Shown here piece after piece: positions 15,920-24,533 of a stretch of DNA of 64,000 bases. This DNA comes from JALOAR01 sp041649415 (lineage in GTDB: Bacteria; Patescibacteriota; Minisyncoccia; UBA6257; Colwellbacteraceae). Location of the stretch: assembly GCA_041649415.1 (NCBI GenBank), contig JBAZND010000002.1:124001-188000 (forward strand), given 5' to 3'. Every line of letters starts with the position of its first letter. The first letter of the stretch is position 1. Position numbers and translations under genes: made by a program. A model generated the notes under the pieces. The model was given only the letters and a program-made list of their open reading frames with translations, was not told where the DNA came from and searched no databases.

Positions 15920-18025
15920 TTATTTCCTCCCCGCAATTATCGCTTCTTCAATGTTTTTTGGGGTAATTTCGTAATGGCCGAATTCCATAGTGAATGACCC
16001 GCGTCCTTGCGTCATAGACCTGAGTTTCGTTGCGTAACCAAACATCTCAGACAAAGGAACCGTTGAATTAATCACTTTGGAATTTATGCGATCTTCAATG
16101 GACTCAATTTTCCCTCTTTTCGCAGAAATATCACCCGTGATGTCTCCCATAAATTCGGCAGGAACAATAACCTGAACATTCATAATAGGTTCAAGCAAAA
16201 CGGGCTTGGAATTTTTGCAACCCTCCTGCATGCCCATGGAAGCGGCGATTTTGAAGGCTGCTTCCGAGGAGTCAACATCATGATAAGACCCGTCATAGAG
16301 AGTAACTTTAATATCAACGACGGGAAATCCGGCAATAACGCCTTTCCCTAAAAATTCTTTAACGCCTTTCTCAACGGCGGGAATATATTCGCGCGGCACA
16401 ATCCCCCCCTTGATGGCATCAATAAATTCAAAGCCTTGTCCTCTCTCCAGGGGTTCAATTCTAAGCTTCACGTGACCATATTGTCCGCGTCCGCCGGATT
16501 GTTTGATATATTTCCCTTCCGATTCGGCCGAGCCGGTAACGGTTTCTTTGTAAGCAACTTGCGGACGGCCGGCTTGCGCGTTAACTGAAAACTCGCGTCT
16601 CATTCTTTCAACCAGCACTTCAAGGTGGAGCTCTCCCATTCCGGAAATAATTGTTTCGCCGGTATCCGGGTCTCCAGAGACTCTAAAAGTCGGATCTTCT
16701 TCCGCTAAACGTCTCAAAGCAAGGCCCATTTTTTCTTGATCTACTTTGGACTCTGGAGAAATTTTTTGGAAAATAACCGGTTCGGGGAAAGTAATACGTT
16801 CAAGAATTATCGGTTTATCGGGAGCGCAAAGCGTGTCGCCTGTAGTCGTGTTTTTAAGTCCAACAAGCGCACCGATTTGTCCGGCATGAAGTTCATCCAC
16901 TTCTTCTCTGGAGTTAGCGTGCATTCTTAAAATTCGTCCCGCGCGTTCTTGGTTATCTTTTGTGGCGTTTAAAATGTAACTTCCCTTGGAAAGAACGCCG
17001 CTGTAAACGCGAAAGAAAGTTAAAGTGCCTACAAACGGGTCAGCAGCGACTTTAAAAGCGAGTGCGGCAAACGGTTCGTCATCAGACGGAGCTCTTTCAA
17101 TGTCGCCTCCTGTCTTCGGATCGTGACCCTTGACCGGAGGCAAGTCTGTCGGAGACGGAAGATAGTCAACGACCGCGTCAAGAACAAGCTGAACTCCTTT
17201 ATTTTTGTAGGCACTTCCACAAAGAACCGGAACGATGGTAAGGCCCAAAACGCATCTGCGAAGAAGATTTTTCAGATTATCCAGAGGGATTTCTTTACCC
17301 TCAAGATAGTCGTTCATCAAATTTTCGTCGTTCTCAACTATTTTTTCCAAAAGGGCTGCTCTTTTCGTGATTGCTTCTTCTCTCAGATTGTCTGGGATTG
17401 GGGTTTCCACAACACGCTCTCCTTTTTCACCCTCAAAGTGATAAGCCTTCATTTCAAGGAGGTCTATAATTCCCTCAAAACCGGCTTCCTCGCCGATGGG
17501 CATTTGGAGAGCGACGGCATTCGGCGTAAGGCGGTCCTTAATTGATTTAAGACTCTTGTCAAAAGAGGCGCCGATTCGGTCAAGCTTGTTTATGAAACAG
17601 ATTCTCGGCACTTTATACTCATCAGCATAGTGCCAGTTTGTTTCAGATTGGGGTTCAACGCCCGAAACGCCGTCAAACACGACAACCGCTCCGTCCAAAA
17701 CCCTAAGAGAACGCTTAACTTCAACTGTAAAATCAATGTGCCCCGGAGTGTCTATTAAGTTGATGCGATGTTCAAAAGATTTGTCTCCTTTTTTGTACGT
17801 AGGAACCCAAAAACAAGTGGTTGCGGCAGAGGTGATGGTTATCCCGCGCTCGCGTTCCTGTTCCATCCAGTCCATAATGGCCGCGCCCTCGTGAACTTCT
17901 CCAATCTTATGCGATACACCGGTGTAAAAAAGAATGCGCTCGGAAGTGGTAGTCTTTCCCGCGTCAATATGAGCGACGACACCGATATTTCTGGTTTTCT
18001 CTATTGGATAAACTTTGCTTTCCAT
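15920..18025 (-). CDS. fusA: Elongation factor G
   Basis: A 701-residue translocase GTPase, also needed with RRF for recycling. G1 AHIDAGKTT (residues 18-26), G3 DTPGHIDF and G4 NKLDR are intact, followed by domains II-V including SGGRGQYGHVKLRIEP. Full length. It lies 12 nt after rpsG in the str operon. Confidence 0.99.
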   Translation of the reverse strand: MESKVYPIEKTRNIGVVAHIDAGKTTTSERILFYTGVSHKIGEVHEGAAIMDWMEQERERGITITSAATTCFWVPTYKKGDKSFEHRINLIDTPGHIDFTVEVKRSLRVLDGAVVVFDGVSGVEPQSETNWHYADEYKVPRICFINKLDRIGASFDKSLKSIKDRLTPNAVALQMPIGEEAGFEGIIDLLEMKAYHFEGEKGERVVETPIPDNLREEAITKRAALLEKIVENDENLMNDYLEGKEIPLDNLKNLLRRCVLGLTIVPVLCGSAYKNKGVQLVLDAVVDYLPSPTDLPPVKGHDPKTGGDIERAPSDDEPFAALAFKVAADPFVGTLTFFRVYSGVLSKGSYILNATKDNQERAGRILRMHANSREEVDELHAGQIGALVGLKNTTTGDTLCAPDKPIILERITFPEPVIFQKISPESKVDQEKMGLALRRLAEEDPTFRVSGDPDTGETIISGMGELHLEVLVERMRREFSVNAQAGRPQVAYKETVTGSAESEGKYIKQSGGRGQYGHVKLRIEPLERGQGFEFIDAIKGGIVPREYIPAVEKGVKEFLGKGVIAGFPVVDIKVTLYDGSYHDVDSSEAAFKIAASMGMQEGCKNSKPVLLEPIMNVQVIVPAEFMGDITGDISAKRGKIESIEDRINSKVINSTVPLSEMFGYATKLRSMTQGRGSFTMEFGHYEITPKNIEEAIIAGRK

Positions 18026-18037
18026 TTATTAAATTAT

Positions 18038-18502
18038 TTAGCCCGCAAAATGCGCGAAAGCGCGATTGCCTTCCGCCATTCTGTGAATATCTTGCTTCTT
18101 TTTGATGGCCGCGCCCTCGTTTTGAGCGGCAGCCAGAAGTTCTTCGGCAAGTTTTTCAGAAATCGGTTTGCCTTTTTTTGTGCGCGCGGCGGAAATAATC
18201 CATTTTGAAGCGAGCATAAACTGCCGTTCGGGTCTTACTTCGCGCGGAATTTGGTAGTTCGCTCCGCCGACTCTTTTTGAAACTACTTCAAGCGCGGGCC
18301 TCGCGTTTTCCAAGGCTTTCTCAAAAACTTCTAACGGTTTTTGACCGGTTTTCTCAATTACCCTGAAGGCGCTATAGAGGTCTTTCTCTGCAACGGTTTT
18401 TTTGCCGTCGTACATTAGATAGTTAATAAACCTCGCGATTGCGATGTTTTCGTAAGCTATATCGGGAGAGTGCTCTCTCTTGTAATTTTTTTTACGTCTC
18501 AC
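18038..18502 (-). CDS. rpsG: Ribosomal protein uS7
   Basis: A 154-residue 30S head protein. I place the start at a GTG (18502), 4 nt after the rpsL stop, because this gives the family-like N-terminus MRRKKNYKREHSPD and a normal length; no ATG exists near here and a start at 18583 would overlap rpsL by 77 bp. Core ARFINYLMYDGKKTVAE and GGANYQIPREVRPER are diagnostic. Confidence 0.93.
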   Translation of the reverse strand: MRRKKNYKREHSPDIAYENIAIARFINYLMYDGKKTVAEKDLYSAFRVIEKTGQKPLEVFEKALENARPALEVVSKRVGGANYQIPREVRPERQFMLASKWIISAARTKKGKPISEKLAEELLAAAQNEGAAIKKKQDIHRMAEGNRAFAHFAG

Positions 18503-18506
18503 TTGG

Positions 18507-18926
18507 TTATTTTGACGCTTTTTCTTTTTTGGCGCCGTATTTGCTCCTCTGTTGTTTGCGACCTGCGACGCCCGCGGCATCAAGCGTACCGCGAACGACG
18601 TGATAACGAACGCCCGGCAAATCTTTGACTCTGCCCCCTCTTATCAAAACCACTGAATGTTCTTGAAGATTATGCTGTTCGCCCGGGATGTAAGCGGTAA
18701 CTTCCATGCCATTCGTAAGACGCACTCTTGCCACTTTTCTCAAAGCCGAGTTTGGTTTCTTAGGCGTAGTCGTAAAAACTTTAAGACAAGCGCCTCTTTT
18801 TTGAGGAGAGACAGATTCCACCGGTTTATTTTTAAGGACGTTAAAATAACGGCCCATGGCCGGTGATTTGGATTTCTTGGATGAAATTTTGCGCCCTTTT
18901 TTGAGGAGCTGATTCATCGTTGGCAC
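18507..18926 (-). CDS. rpsL: Ribosomal protein uS12
   Basis: A 139-residue decoding-centre protein. MPTMNQLLKKGRK start, TPKKPNSALRKVARVRL, and GVRYHVVRGTLDAAGVAGRK are typical; the two lysines at streptomycin-resistance positions (KKPNS and GRVKDLPG) are wild-type. First gene of the str-S10-spc run. Confidence 0.98.
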   Translation of the reverse strand: MPTMNQLLKKGRKISSKKSKSPAMGRYFNVLKNKPVESVSPQKRGACLKVFTTTPKKPNSALRKVARVRLTNGMEVTAYIPGEQHNLQEHSVVLIRGGRVKDLPGVRYHVVRGTLDAAGVAGRKQQRSKYGAKKEKASK

Positions 18927-18933
18927 GGCAATA

Positions 18934-18963
18934 AATATAGCAATAAGGCAGAATTAATGTCAA
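18934..18963 (-). promoter_or_regulatory. Promoter of the rpsL (str-S10-spc) operon
   Basis: Minus strand TTGACA (18963-18958), 18-bp spacer, TATATT (18939-18934), ending 7 nt before the rpsL ATG at 18926. The predicted transcript starts at or next to the start codon, so this large operon may begin with a leaderless cistron. Confidence 0.7.
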
Positions 18964-19011
18964 TCGTTCCGGCATCTTCACTGTCTTTTTCCGAATATGG
19001 AGAAATGAGAG

Positions 19012-19641
19012 TCAGCCGAAAATATGGCCGAAGCCGGTTATAAGGGCGAAGAGAAGACTCGCAAGAGGCGGCAGAATAATCGTGCCTAAAAGAAGCGCGA
19101 TTATAAGACCTAAAGGGCCAATCGTGAGAAATTTTCCGCGAAATTTTTCCGGAAGGAATGCCCCGATGATTTTTGAGCCGTCAAGAGGCGGAATAGGAAT
19201 AAGGTTAAAAAGGGCGAGAAAAATGTTCACGTAGATTATGAGGCTCGCAAAAGAGACGAGTATCTCGTTTTCCAGGACCGACGGGATAATAAGCCTAGCA
19301 ACGAAAAAAATGAGGCTAACGACTCCAGCCATTGCCAAATTCGCAGCTGGTCCGCCAAGCGCGATTTTAAGTTCTCCTTTCGGATCACGAATATTCCGAG
19401 GATCATACGGAACGGGTTTCGCCCAGCCGATAAAGGAACCGGAAGTAAATAAAAGAATCAAGGGAACTAAAACCGTTCCTACAAGGTCAATGTGGGCTAA
19501 AGGGTTTAGCGTTAAGCGGCCGCTGTTTTTAGCCGTCGGGTCGCCAAGTTCGTTTGCCACAAAACCGTGTGAGTATTCGTGAATTACGGCCGAAAGGACG
19601 ATCACCACATACAGAAATATTTTTGAAGTAATTCCCGTCAA
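19012..19641 (-). CDS. Site-2 protease family protein (M50, short type)
   Basis: A 209-residue intramembrane metalloprotease-like protein. HEYSH zinc motif at residues 21-25 within the first helix, and the second ligand region NLIPIPPLDGS near residue 150; about five to six membrane helices and no PDZ domain. The only start in frame is a TTG (19641), with no ATG before the HEYSH motif. Its substrate is unknown. It is divergent from rpmB. Confidence 0.85.
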   Translation of the reverse strand: MTGITSKIFLYVVIVLSAVIHEYSHGFVANELGDPTAKNSGRLTLNPLAHIDLVGTVLVPLILLFTSGSFIGWAKPVPYDPRNIRDPKGELKIALGGPAANLAMAGVVSLIFFVARLIIPSVLENEILVSFASLIIYVNIFLALFNLIPIPPLDGSKIIGAFLPEKFRGKFLTIGPLGLIIALLLGTIILPPLASLLFALITGFGHIFG

Positions 19642-19652
19642 ACTGGCTGCGC

Positions 19653-19681
19653 TTTACATTAACTGCGCAATTTAATAGTAT
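19653..19681 (+). promoter_or_regulatory. rpmB promoter, leaderless type
   Basis: TTTACA (19653-19658), 17-bp spacer, TAGTAT (19676-19681), then 7 nt and the rpmB ATG. No Shine-Dalgarno precedes the ATG, so the mRNA is probably leaderless. Confidence 0.6.
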
Positions 19682-19688
19682 ACGGAAC

Positions 19689-19880
19689 ATGCGTCAGTGT
19701 GAAATCTGCGGAAAGGGAGGAATTATGCGCGGACAGAGAATAAAGCTTCGCGGTAATTTCAATCCGACTCCGAAGCAAAGAAAACAGCCGAATCTTCAGC
19801 CAACAAGGCTTCTTGGAAGAAAAGTGTTCGCTTGCACCAAATGCCTTAAAGAAATAAACAAGGCGGGTGTCTCAAAATAA
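19689..19880 (+). CDS. rpmB: Ribosomal protein bL28, zinc-binding
   Basis: A 63-residue large-subunit protein. CxxC pairs at residues 4/7 and 49/52 form a zinc ribbon, and the core KQPNLQPTRLLGRKVF matches L28. It is a single-gene transcript with its own promoter and terminator. Confidence 0.92.
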   Translation: MRQCEICGKGGIMRGQRIKLRGNFNPTPKQRKQPNLQPTRLLGRKVFACTKCLKEINKAGVSK

Positions 19881-19895
19881 CTTATTAAAATAATT

Positions 19896-19926
19896 AAAAC
19901 CCGAGCGAGTGTTCGCTCGGGTTTTT
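19896..19926. terminator. Intrinsic terminator after rpmB
   Basis: A 12-bp stem (19896-19907 with 19914-19925) with GC-rich core CCCGAGCG, 6-nt loop and a T run on the plus strand; A-T flanks make it work in both directions. Confidence 0.85.
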
Positions 19927-19996
19927 AGTTTAGGCTATTGTTTTACGTTATTAACGGCTTTAATTGGTCACTTGTTTGATGTATATTGGCTTCTGA

Positions 19997-20067
19997 CGGG
20001 CTGTAGTATAACGGCAGTATACACCCTTGGGGTGGGTGCGACCCGGGTTCAATTCCCGGCAGCCCGA
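19997..20067 (+). tRNA. trnP: tRNA-Pro(GGG)
   Basis: A 71-nt cloverleaf: acceptor CGGGCTG with CAGCCCG, D loop AACGGCA with G18-G19, anticodon stem CACCC/GGGTG around TTGGGGT (anticodon GGG), T arm CCGGG-TTCAATT-CCCGG, discriminator A. CCA is not encoded. A possible -10 TATATT lies at 19982-19987. Confidence 0.95.
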
Positions 20068-20135
20068 CAAAGTTTTAGGTAAAAAAGAGTCCAAGCGAGT
20101 TTTTTTAAGGTATCCTTCGTTTTTTTATATTAACA

Positions 20136-20162
20136 AAAACCGCCCCTTTCAGGGGCGGTTTT
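20136..20162. terminator. Intrinsic terminator after tRNA-Pro
   Basis: A 12-bp perfect stem (20136-20147 with 20151-20162), core CGCCCCT/AGGGGCG, 3-nt loop, A run before and T run after, so bidirectional. Confidence 0.85.
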
Positions 20163-20397
20163 TGATTGTCTCGCTTTCGTATAGATTTCCCCGGCTTGCG
20201 CCAGATTGGTGAATCTCAACCGCAATCCACGGACCGCGATAATTTGATTCTCCTGTAAAACTCACATGATCCGGAATCTAATGAGCGAGCGAGACAATTT
20301 AATTATATCGCCTGCCGATACCCTCGCAATCCGTGTAAAACAAACAAAAATCAAGATAGAACCAATTTATCCACAAGAGCGGAAAATAAGGAGAAAA
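20163..20397. other. Intergenic region downstream of ndk
   Basis: About 235 bp without a convincing gene. It holds one perfect DnaA-box sequence TTATCCACA (20367-20375) just after the ndk stop. A 46-codon plus-strand open frame (20266-20406) runs into ndk antisense and shows no recognisable protein features or ribosome site. No RNA structure is obvious to me. Confidence 0.4.
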
Positions 20398-21015
20398 CTA
20401 TTCTAGTATTCCGTCAAGGTTCACATCGTATAGCATTGCCTCATTAATGAGACGGTAGTCGTAAAGTTCTTCCGATTTAAACCAAAGAGCGATTTCTTTT
20501 TCCGCTTCCTCCGTGGAGCCGGAAGCGTGTAGCAAATTTCTAACCGCCCGCCCATCAATATCGGCGAGATCATAAGAATCGATGGTAAAATCTCCTCTGA
20601 TTGTGCCTACGTCGGAACTTAAGGGCTCTGTCGCGCCTGTGATTTTCCTGATAATGTTCACCGCGCCGGCTCCTTGCCAAACCAAAGCGATGACGGGGCT
20701 TGAAGAAAGATATTTTTTTAATTTTCCCAAAACTATCTCCGTAATTTTGAGCGGGTCTTCGAAGGGAGGAGTTTTCCCCTGCGCTTTATAGGCGTTAATG
20801 GTTTTATTGCCGGTTTTCACGCGCCATTCGGGGTCAATTGAATAGTGCTTTTCAACAAATTCGGGTGAAGGAACAAGCATCTTAAGACCCACAAGCTTAA
20901 GCCCCGTTTGTTCGTAACGTTTGATTATTTCGCCAATAAGTCCTCTTTGGATGCCGTCCGGCTTAATGACAACGAGCGATCGTTCTTTTTTAATTCTTTC
21001 CGATATATCTGCCAT
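20398..21015 (-). CDS. ndk: Nucleoside diphosphate kinase, enlarged form
   Basis: 205 residues instead of about 140. NDK core is clear: SLVVIKPDGIQRGLIGEI, GATEPLSSDVGTIRGDF and the catalytic histidine at residue 163 (NLLHASGS). Extra sequence lies after KHYSI (about 25 residues), before the active histidine (DLADIDGRAVR) and as a C-terminal extension of about 30 residues. It transfers the gamma-phosphate between NTPs and NDPs. It lies 16 nt after aspS. Confidence 0.9.
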   Translation of the reverse strand: MADISERIKKERSLVVIKPDGIQRGLIGEIIKRYEQTGLKLVGLKMLVPSPEFVEKHYSIDPEWRVKTGNKTINAYKAQGKTPPFEDPLKITEIVLGKLKKYLSSSPVIALVWQGAGAVNIIRKITGATEPLSSDVGTIRGDFTIDSYDLADIDGRAVRNLLHASGSTEEAEKEIALWFKSEELYDYRLINEAMLYDVNLDGILE

Positions 21016-21031
21016 GAGTGCCGAAAGTATC

Positions 21032-22432
21032 TCATTTTTCTTTTTTTATTTCAATACCGAGTTCTTCAAGTTGTTTTTTTGAAACTTCAGAGGGGGCATT
21101 CATCATAAAATCTTGCCCGTCGCCGGTTTTGGGAAAAGCAATCACTTCGCGAATGTTCGGTTCGTCTTGGAGAATCATCATAAGGCGATCTAACCCGGGC
21201 GCTATACCGCCGTGCGGAGGAACGCCATATTTGAAAGCTTCAAGAATATGGCCGAAGTTTTCCTGAATATCTTTTTCGCCGTATCCGATTATCTCAAGGA
21301 CTTTTCTTATAGCTTCAGATTTGTGGTTTCTAATGCTTCCTCCGCCGATTTCATATCCATTCAACACAATGTCGTATTGATCGGCGATTATGCCTTCTAT
21401 GTTCTTTTTTTTCATCAAATTATCCATAAATTCCGCCCGAGGAGACGAGAAAGGGTTATGAGTGAACGTCCACTCGCCTTTATCCGTTTTTTCGAAAAAA
21501 GGAAAATCTATCACCCAGCAAAAAGCAAGCAAATTGGGGTCATTTTTATCTCTTCTTAAGTCCGGTTTGTCCGAACCATATCTTTCTTTCGCTTCACTGT
21601 AAGAAAGCACGGGAAAAGGAATTTGCTGGATGTGCTTTTCGGGATAAATATTTTTTACAATTTTCGTCATAAGCTCTTCCGTAAGAGACATCACGTCTTC
21701 TCTTTCAACAAAGCTCATTTCCAGATCAAGCTGAGTAAACTCCGGTTGGCGATCGCCGCGAGTGTCTTCGTCCCTGAAGCATCGAGCGATTTGAAAATAT
21801 CTTTCAAATCCGGCAACCATAAGAAGCTGTTTATATTGCTGAGGCGCTTGAGGAAGAGCATAAAACCTCCCGTGATACAGCCGAGAAGGAACCAAATAAT
21901 CTCTCGCTCCTTCGGGGGTGGATTTTGTGAGAATCGGCGTTTCAATTTCCACGAATCCCTTATCTGAAAGAATTTCGCGCGCGTATTTTATGACGGAGTA
22001 ACGTTTACGGATATTGTCCGCCATCCGCTTTCGACGAAGGTCAAGATAGCGATATTTCATCCGAATTTCCTCGCCAATGTCTCGTCCGTCAGTATCAATA
22101 GGGAACGGCGATGTTTCGCTTTCCGAAAGCACTTTTAGTTCTGATACCTGAACTTCAATCGTACCGGAGGCTATATTTTCGTTGATCATCCCATCAGGAC
22201 GTTTTGCGACTATTCCTTTGACCGAGATGACCCACTCCGAGCGGAGAGTTTCAGCGAGAGAATAAGCGTTCTGCTCTTCCTGCTGCGGGGCAAAAACGAC
22301 TTGTACGAGGCCGGCGGAGTCCCGTAGGTCGATAAATATCAGCTTTCCGTGGTCTCGACGGGCATGTACCCAGCCCTTAAGTTCCACTTCTTTACCCACT
22401 TTTTTCGTAAGTTCGGAGGTCAAATTCCGCAT
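21032..22432 (-). CDS. aspS: Aspartyl-tRNA synthetase, bacterial type lacking the GAD domain
   Basis: 466 residues against about 590. OB-fold anticodon-binding domain (1-105), class II core with motif 2 FRDEDTRGDRQPEFTQLDLE, the flipping YLDLRRKRM linker and motif 3 GLDRLMM near the end. Sequence passes directly from ERYGSDKPDLR to CWVIDFPFFE, so the roughly 130-residue GAD insertion is absent. Whether it also charges tRNA-Asn cannot be judged here. Confidence 0.92.
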   Translation of the reverse strand: MRNLTSELTKKVGKEVELKGWVHARRDHGKLIFIDLRDSAGLVQVVFAPQQEEQNAYSLAETLRSEWVISVKGIVAKRPDGMINENIASGTIEVQVSELKVLSESETSPFPIDTDGRDIGEEIRMKYRYLDLRRKRMADNIRKRYSVIKYAREILSDKGFVEIETPILTKSTPEGARDYLVPSRLYHGRFYALPQAPQQYKQLLMVAGFERYFQIARCFRDEDTRGDRQPEFTQLDLEMSFVEREDVMSLTEELMTKIVKNIYPEKHIQQIPFPVLSYSEAKERYGSDKPDLRRDKNDPNLLAFCWVIDFPFFEKTDKGEWTFTHNPFSSPRAEFMDNLMKKKNIEGIIADQYDIVLNGYEIGGGSIRNHKSEAIRKVLEIIGYGEKDIQENFGHILEAFKYGVPPHGGIAPGLDRLMMILQDEPNIREVIAFPKTGDGQDFMMNAPSEVSKKQLEELGIEIKKEK

Positions 22433-22438
22433 TATGTT

Positions 22439-22467
22439 AGTATAAGCTTCCTTATGGGTTCACTCAA
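22439..22467 (-). promoter_or_regulatory. aspS promoter, leaderless type
   Basis: Minus strand TTGAGT (22467-22462), 17-bp spacer, TATACT (22444-22439), then 6 nt and the aspS ATG. It overlaps the end of the upstream MBL gene. No Shine-Dalgarno. Confidence 0.65.
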
Positions 22468-23308
22468 GAGATTTAACATATAATTTTTCGTTCTTTTTAA
22501 CGAGTTTAATACTCCCTAATTTATCCGTCCTGAAAACGGGAATATTAAACGAAGCCAATCTTTCCAAAGTCGCGCTGTTGGGTAAACCGTAACTGTTCTG
22601 CCCTACGCTGATTACGGCAACGGCGGGGTTAAGGGCGGAGAGGAAGCCATAAGAAGAAGAAACGCTAGACCCATGATGAGGAACTTTTAGAAAATCGACT
22701 TCGGGAAATAGGATAGCGCTTATGGCCGATTCCGCGTTACGCTCGATATCGCCGGTAAAAAGTCCCGTTAGTTCTCCCGCTTCGGTAAATATGACAAGCG
22801 AACTATTATTTCCCGAAAGTAATTTATCCGCCTCGCGAGGCGGATAAATTACTTTCATGTCAAGTCTTTCGGTTCTAATCGCGCTTCCGGCAAAGAGATT
22901 TATAATCTGTATTCCTCTTTCCCCTGCTTTTTCAATAATAGCGTTAAACCTTTCGTCTTCCGACGAGCCGTTCCAAACAATCGCGCCGATGCTGTAGTTG
23001 GATAGAACATCTTCCAGTCCCCCATAATGGTCCGCGTGAGGGTGAGAAATTACGACAAGGTCAATGTATTTGTCTGTTTTGGGGATGACATTTTCCAGCC
23101 CATATAAAACGCTTTTACCGGGACCCGCATCAATTAACACGTCCACTTTGCCTAAACGGATGAGGCTGCCATCTCCCTGACCGACATCAAAAAAAGAAAT
23201 GGACGCGTCTGCGTCGTCTTTCACCACCGAAAGAAGAATAAGAACGTTAGAGACCGCAAGCAAAAAGATTAATAATCCCTGTTTCATAAGAAAGAAGAGC
23301 TTCCGCAA
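22460..23308 (-). CDS. ComEC C-terminal domain: metallo-beta-lactamase-fold hydrolase
   Basis: 282 residues: an N-terminal hydrophobic helix (about 8-28), then a beta-lactamase-fold hydrolase with SFFDVGQGDGSLI, the zinc motif HPHADH (89-94) and VPHHGSSVSSS. This is the domain that in most bacteria is the C-terminal part of ComEC, thought to degrade the non-transported DNA strand. Here it is a separate gene overlapping the channel gene by up to 62 bp; an ATG at 23287 would leave 41 bp. A 42-bp perfect palindrome is embedded in it. Confidence 0.85.
   Translation of the reverse strand: MRKLFFLMKQGLLIFLLAVSNVLILLSVVKDDADASISFFDVGQGDGSLIRLGKVDVLIDAGPGKSVLYGLENVIPKTDKYIDLVVISHPHADHYGGLEDVLSNYSIGAIVWNGSSEDERFNAIIEKAGERGIQIINLFAGSAIRTERLDMKVIYPPREADKLLSGNNSSLVIFTEAGELTGLFTGDIERNAESAISAILFPEVDFLKVPHHGSSVSSSYGFLSALNPAVAVISVGQNSYGLPNSATLERLASFNIPVFRTDKLGSIKLVKKNEKLYVKSLE
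22815..22856. repeat. 42-bp perfect palindrome within coding sequence
   Basis: Two 21-bp arms meeting at TCGCGA, with GC core CCGCCTCGCGAGGCGG flanked by AT-rich arms. It lies in frame in the MBL gene and codes for the variable stretch between VIYPP and NNSSLV. A shorter relative (TCCGCC-TGC-GGCGGA) is at 26712-26726. Confidence 0.9.
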
Positions 23309-24524
23309 TTACCGAAAACGGAAGGGCGAGATAATCAGATATAAAAGACAAAACGCCAGAGGCAAAAGAAAAGGCCATCGCAATGGGTACCGACCATATA
23401 ATCATAGTATTCGGAACAAACGATAGCCAATTAAATGAGCCGAATAAAATAAATACGATTGGCGCGGCGGCGAGTTCCGCTGAAACGCATTCCACAAGGG
23501 TTCTTTTTATAGCCCCCGGTTCTTTTTCTCTGGAAAGCATTTTATTAAAACGCGGCGCGATAAAAACGATTCCAAATAGAGCGAAGAAAGAGAGGAGAAA
23601 CCCGGCGTCATAAACGACGATAAATGGGTTGTGGATAACCATTGCGAGTGCGGTAAACGCGATTGGTCCTTTTACATCAATGATTCTTCCGCTATTTCTT
23701 GCGAGCAAAATGAGTGAGCCCATTATGGCGGCGCGAACAACGGAGGCTGACGGGCCGACTACCAAGATGAAAGCGAGAATACCTATGGCCGCGGCAAAAG
23801 GGCGCCATCTAATCGGCAAGAAGAAAAATATGACGGCAAGAAATGAAACAATTACGGTGATATTAAATCCCGATAAGGCAACGATGTGCGTAGTGCCCGA
23901 AGCGTTAAGATTTTCCTTAAAACGGGACGTAAATCCCGACTTATCGCCAAAGAGAATACCCATAGCAAGAGCGGAGGAGGAAGACGATAAATTTCTTTTT
24001 AGATTTTCCGAAATACGCTCGCGAGTAGTAAAGAATGGACATAAAATACTTGCGCATTCTTTTTTTAAAATTTGAGTGTTTTGGCAGAAGAAGATGTTTC
24101 TTTTTCTACTAGCCGATGAATTTGGCGCACAATCCGTCCTAATGACGTTACCATAGCCAATGTCTTCGCGGCTTTCCACGAAGAGGCTTAACCTCTGACC
24201 GTTTACGAGTTTCAGATCAAGACTTATGATCCCGTCATAATTTAAGGGATAAGAAACGATTCTCCCTTCGGCGCGAAAAGTTTCGTGCCCCTTTTCTTGG
24301 AAAACGGGAGAAAAAGATTCGTAAAAAAACGGATAAAAGCATCCACAGGCGCAGACAAGAAAAAAGAGAGCCAAAATCCGATGTTTTTTTAAAAAGACCG
24401 CCGTGAAAGCGGAAATCGCGAGCAAAATTAAAAAAACTATTCCAGAACAAGAAATTGTGGAGCCAAGTCCCGCGCCGACAGAAAAACAAGCGGCAGATAA
24501 GACAAAGATTGTCCTGCCCTTCAT
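23247..24524 (-). CDS. comEC: ComEC/Rec2 DNA-uptake channel (membrane domain)
   Basis: 425 residues with about ten hydrophobic helices. N-terminal DUF4131-like part (three helices, then a beta-rich external domain), then the Competence domain with GILFGDKSGF, GTTHIVALSGFNITVI and GPSASVVRAAIMGSLIL, all diagnostic. It forms the channel carrying single-stranded DNA across the membrane. The ATG at 24524 is used; the frame also allows TTG two codons earlier. The usual C-terminal MBL domain is a separate downstream gene. Confidence 0.9.
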   Translation of the reverse strand: MKGRTIFVLSAACFSVGAGLGSTISCSGIVFLILLAISAFTAVFLKKHRILALFFLVCACGCFYPFFYESFSPVFQEKGHETFRAEGRIVSYPLNYDGIISLDLKLVNGQRLSLFVESREDIGYGNVIRTDCAPNSSASRKRNIFFCQNTQILKKECASILCPFFTTRERISENLKRNLSSSSSALAMGILFGDKSGFTSRFKENLNASGTTHIVALSGFNITVIVSFLAVIFFFLPIRWRPFAAAIGILAFILVVGPSASVVRAAIMGSLILLARNSGRIIDVKGPIAFTALAMVIHNPFIVVYDAGFLLSFFALFGIVFIAPRFNKMLSREKEPGAIKRTLVECVSAELAAAPIVFILFGSFNWLSFVPNTMIIWSVPIAMAFSFASGVLSFISDYLALPFSVIAEALLSYETGIINLFACGL

Positions 24525-24533
24525 CTTCAAAAA

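Noticed and set aside
20266..20406. 46-codon plus-strand open frame (starts MIRNLMSERDN)
   Set aside because: Runs antisense into ndk, has no Shine-Dalgarno or promoter placed for it, and no recognisable protein features.
23247..23308. Sequencing frameshift splitting comEC
   Set aside because: The downstream gene has its own hydrophobic start helix and ATG, and both products have natural-looking ends; not fully excluded without relatives.
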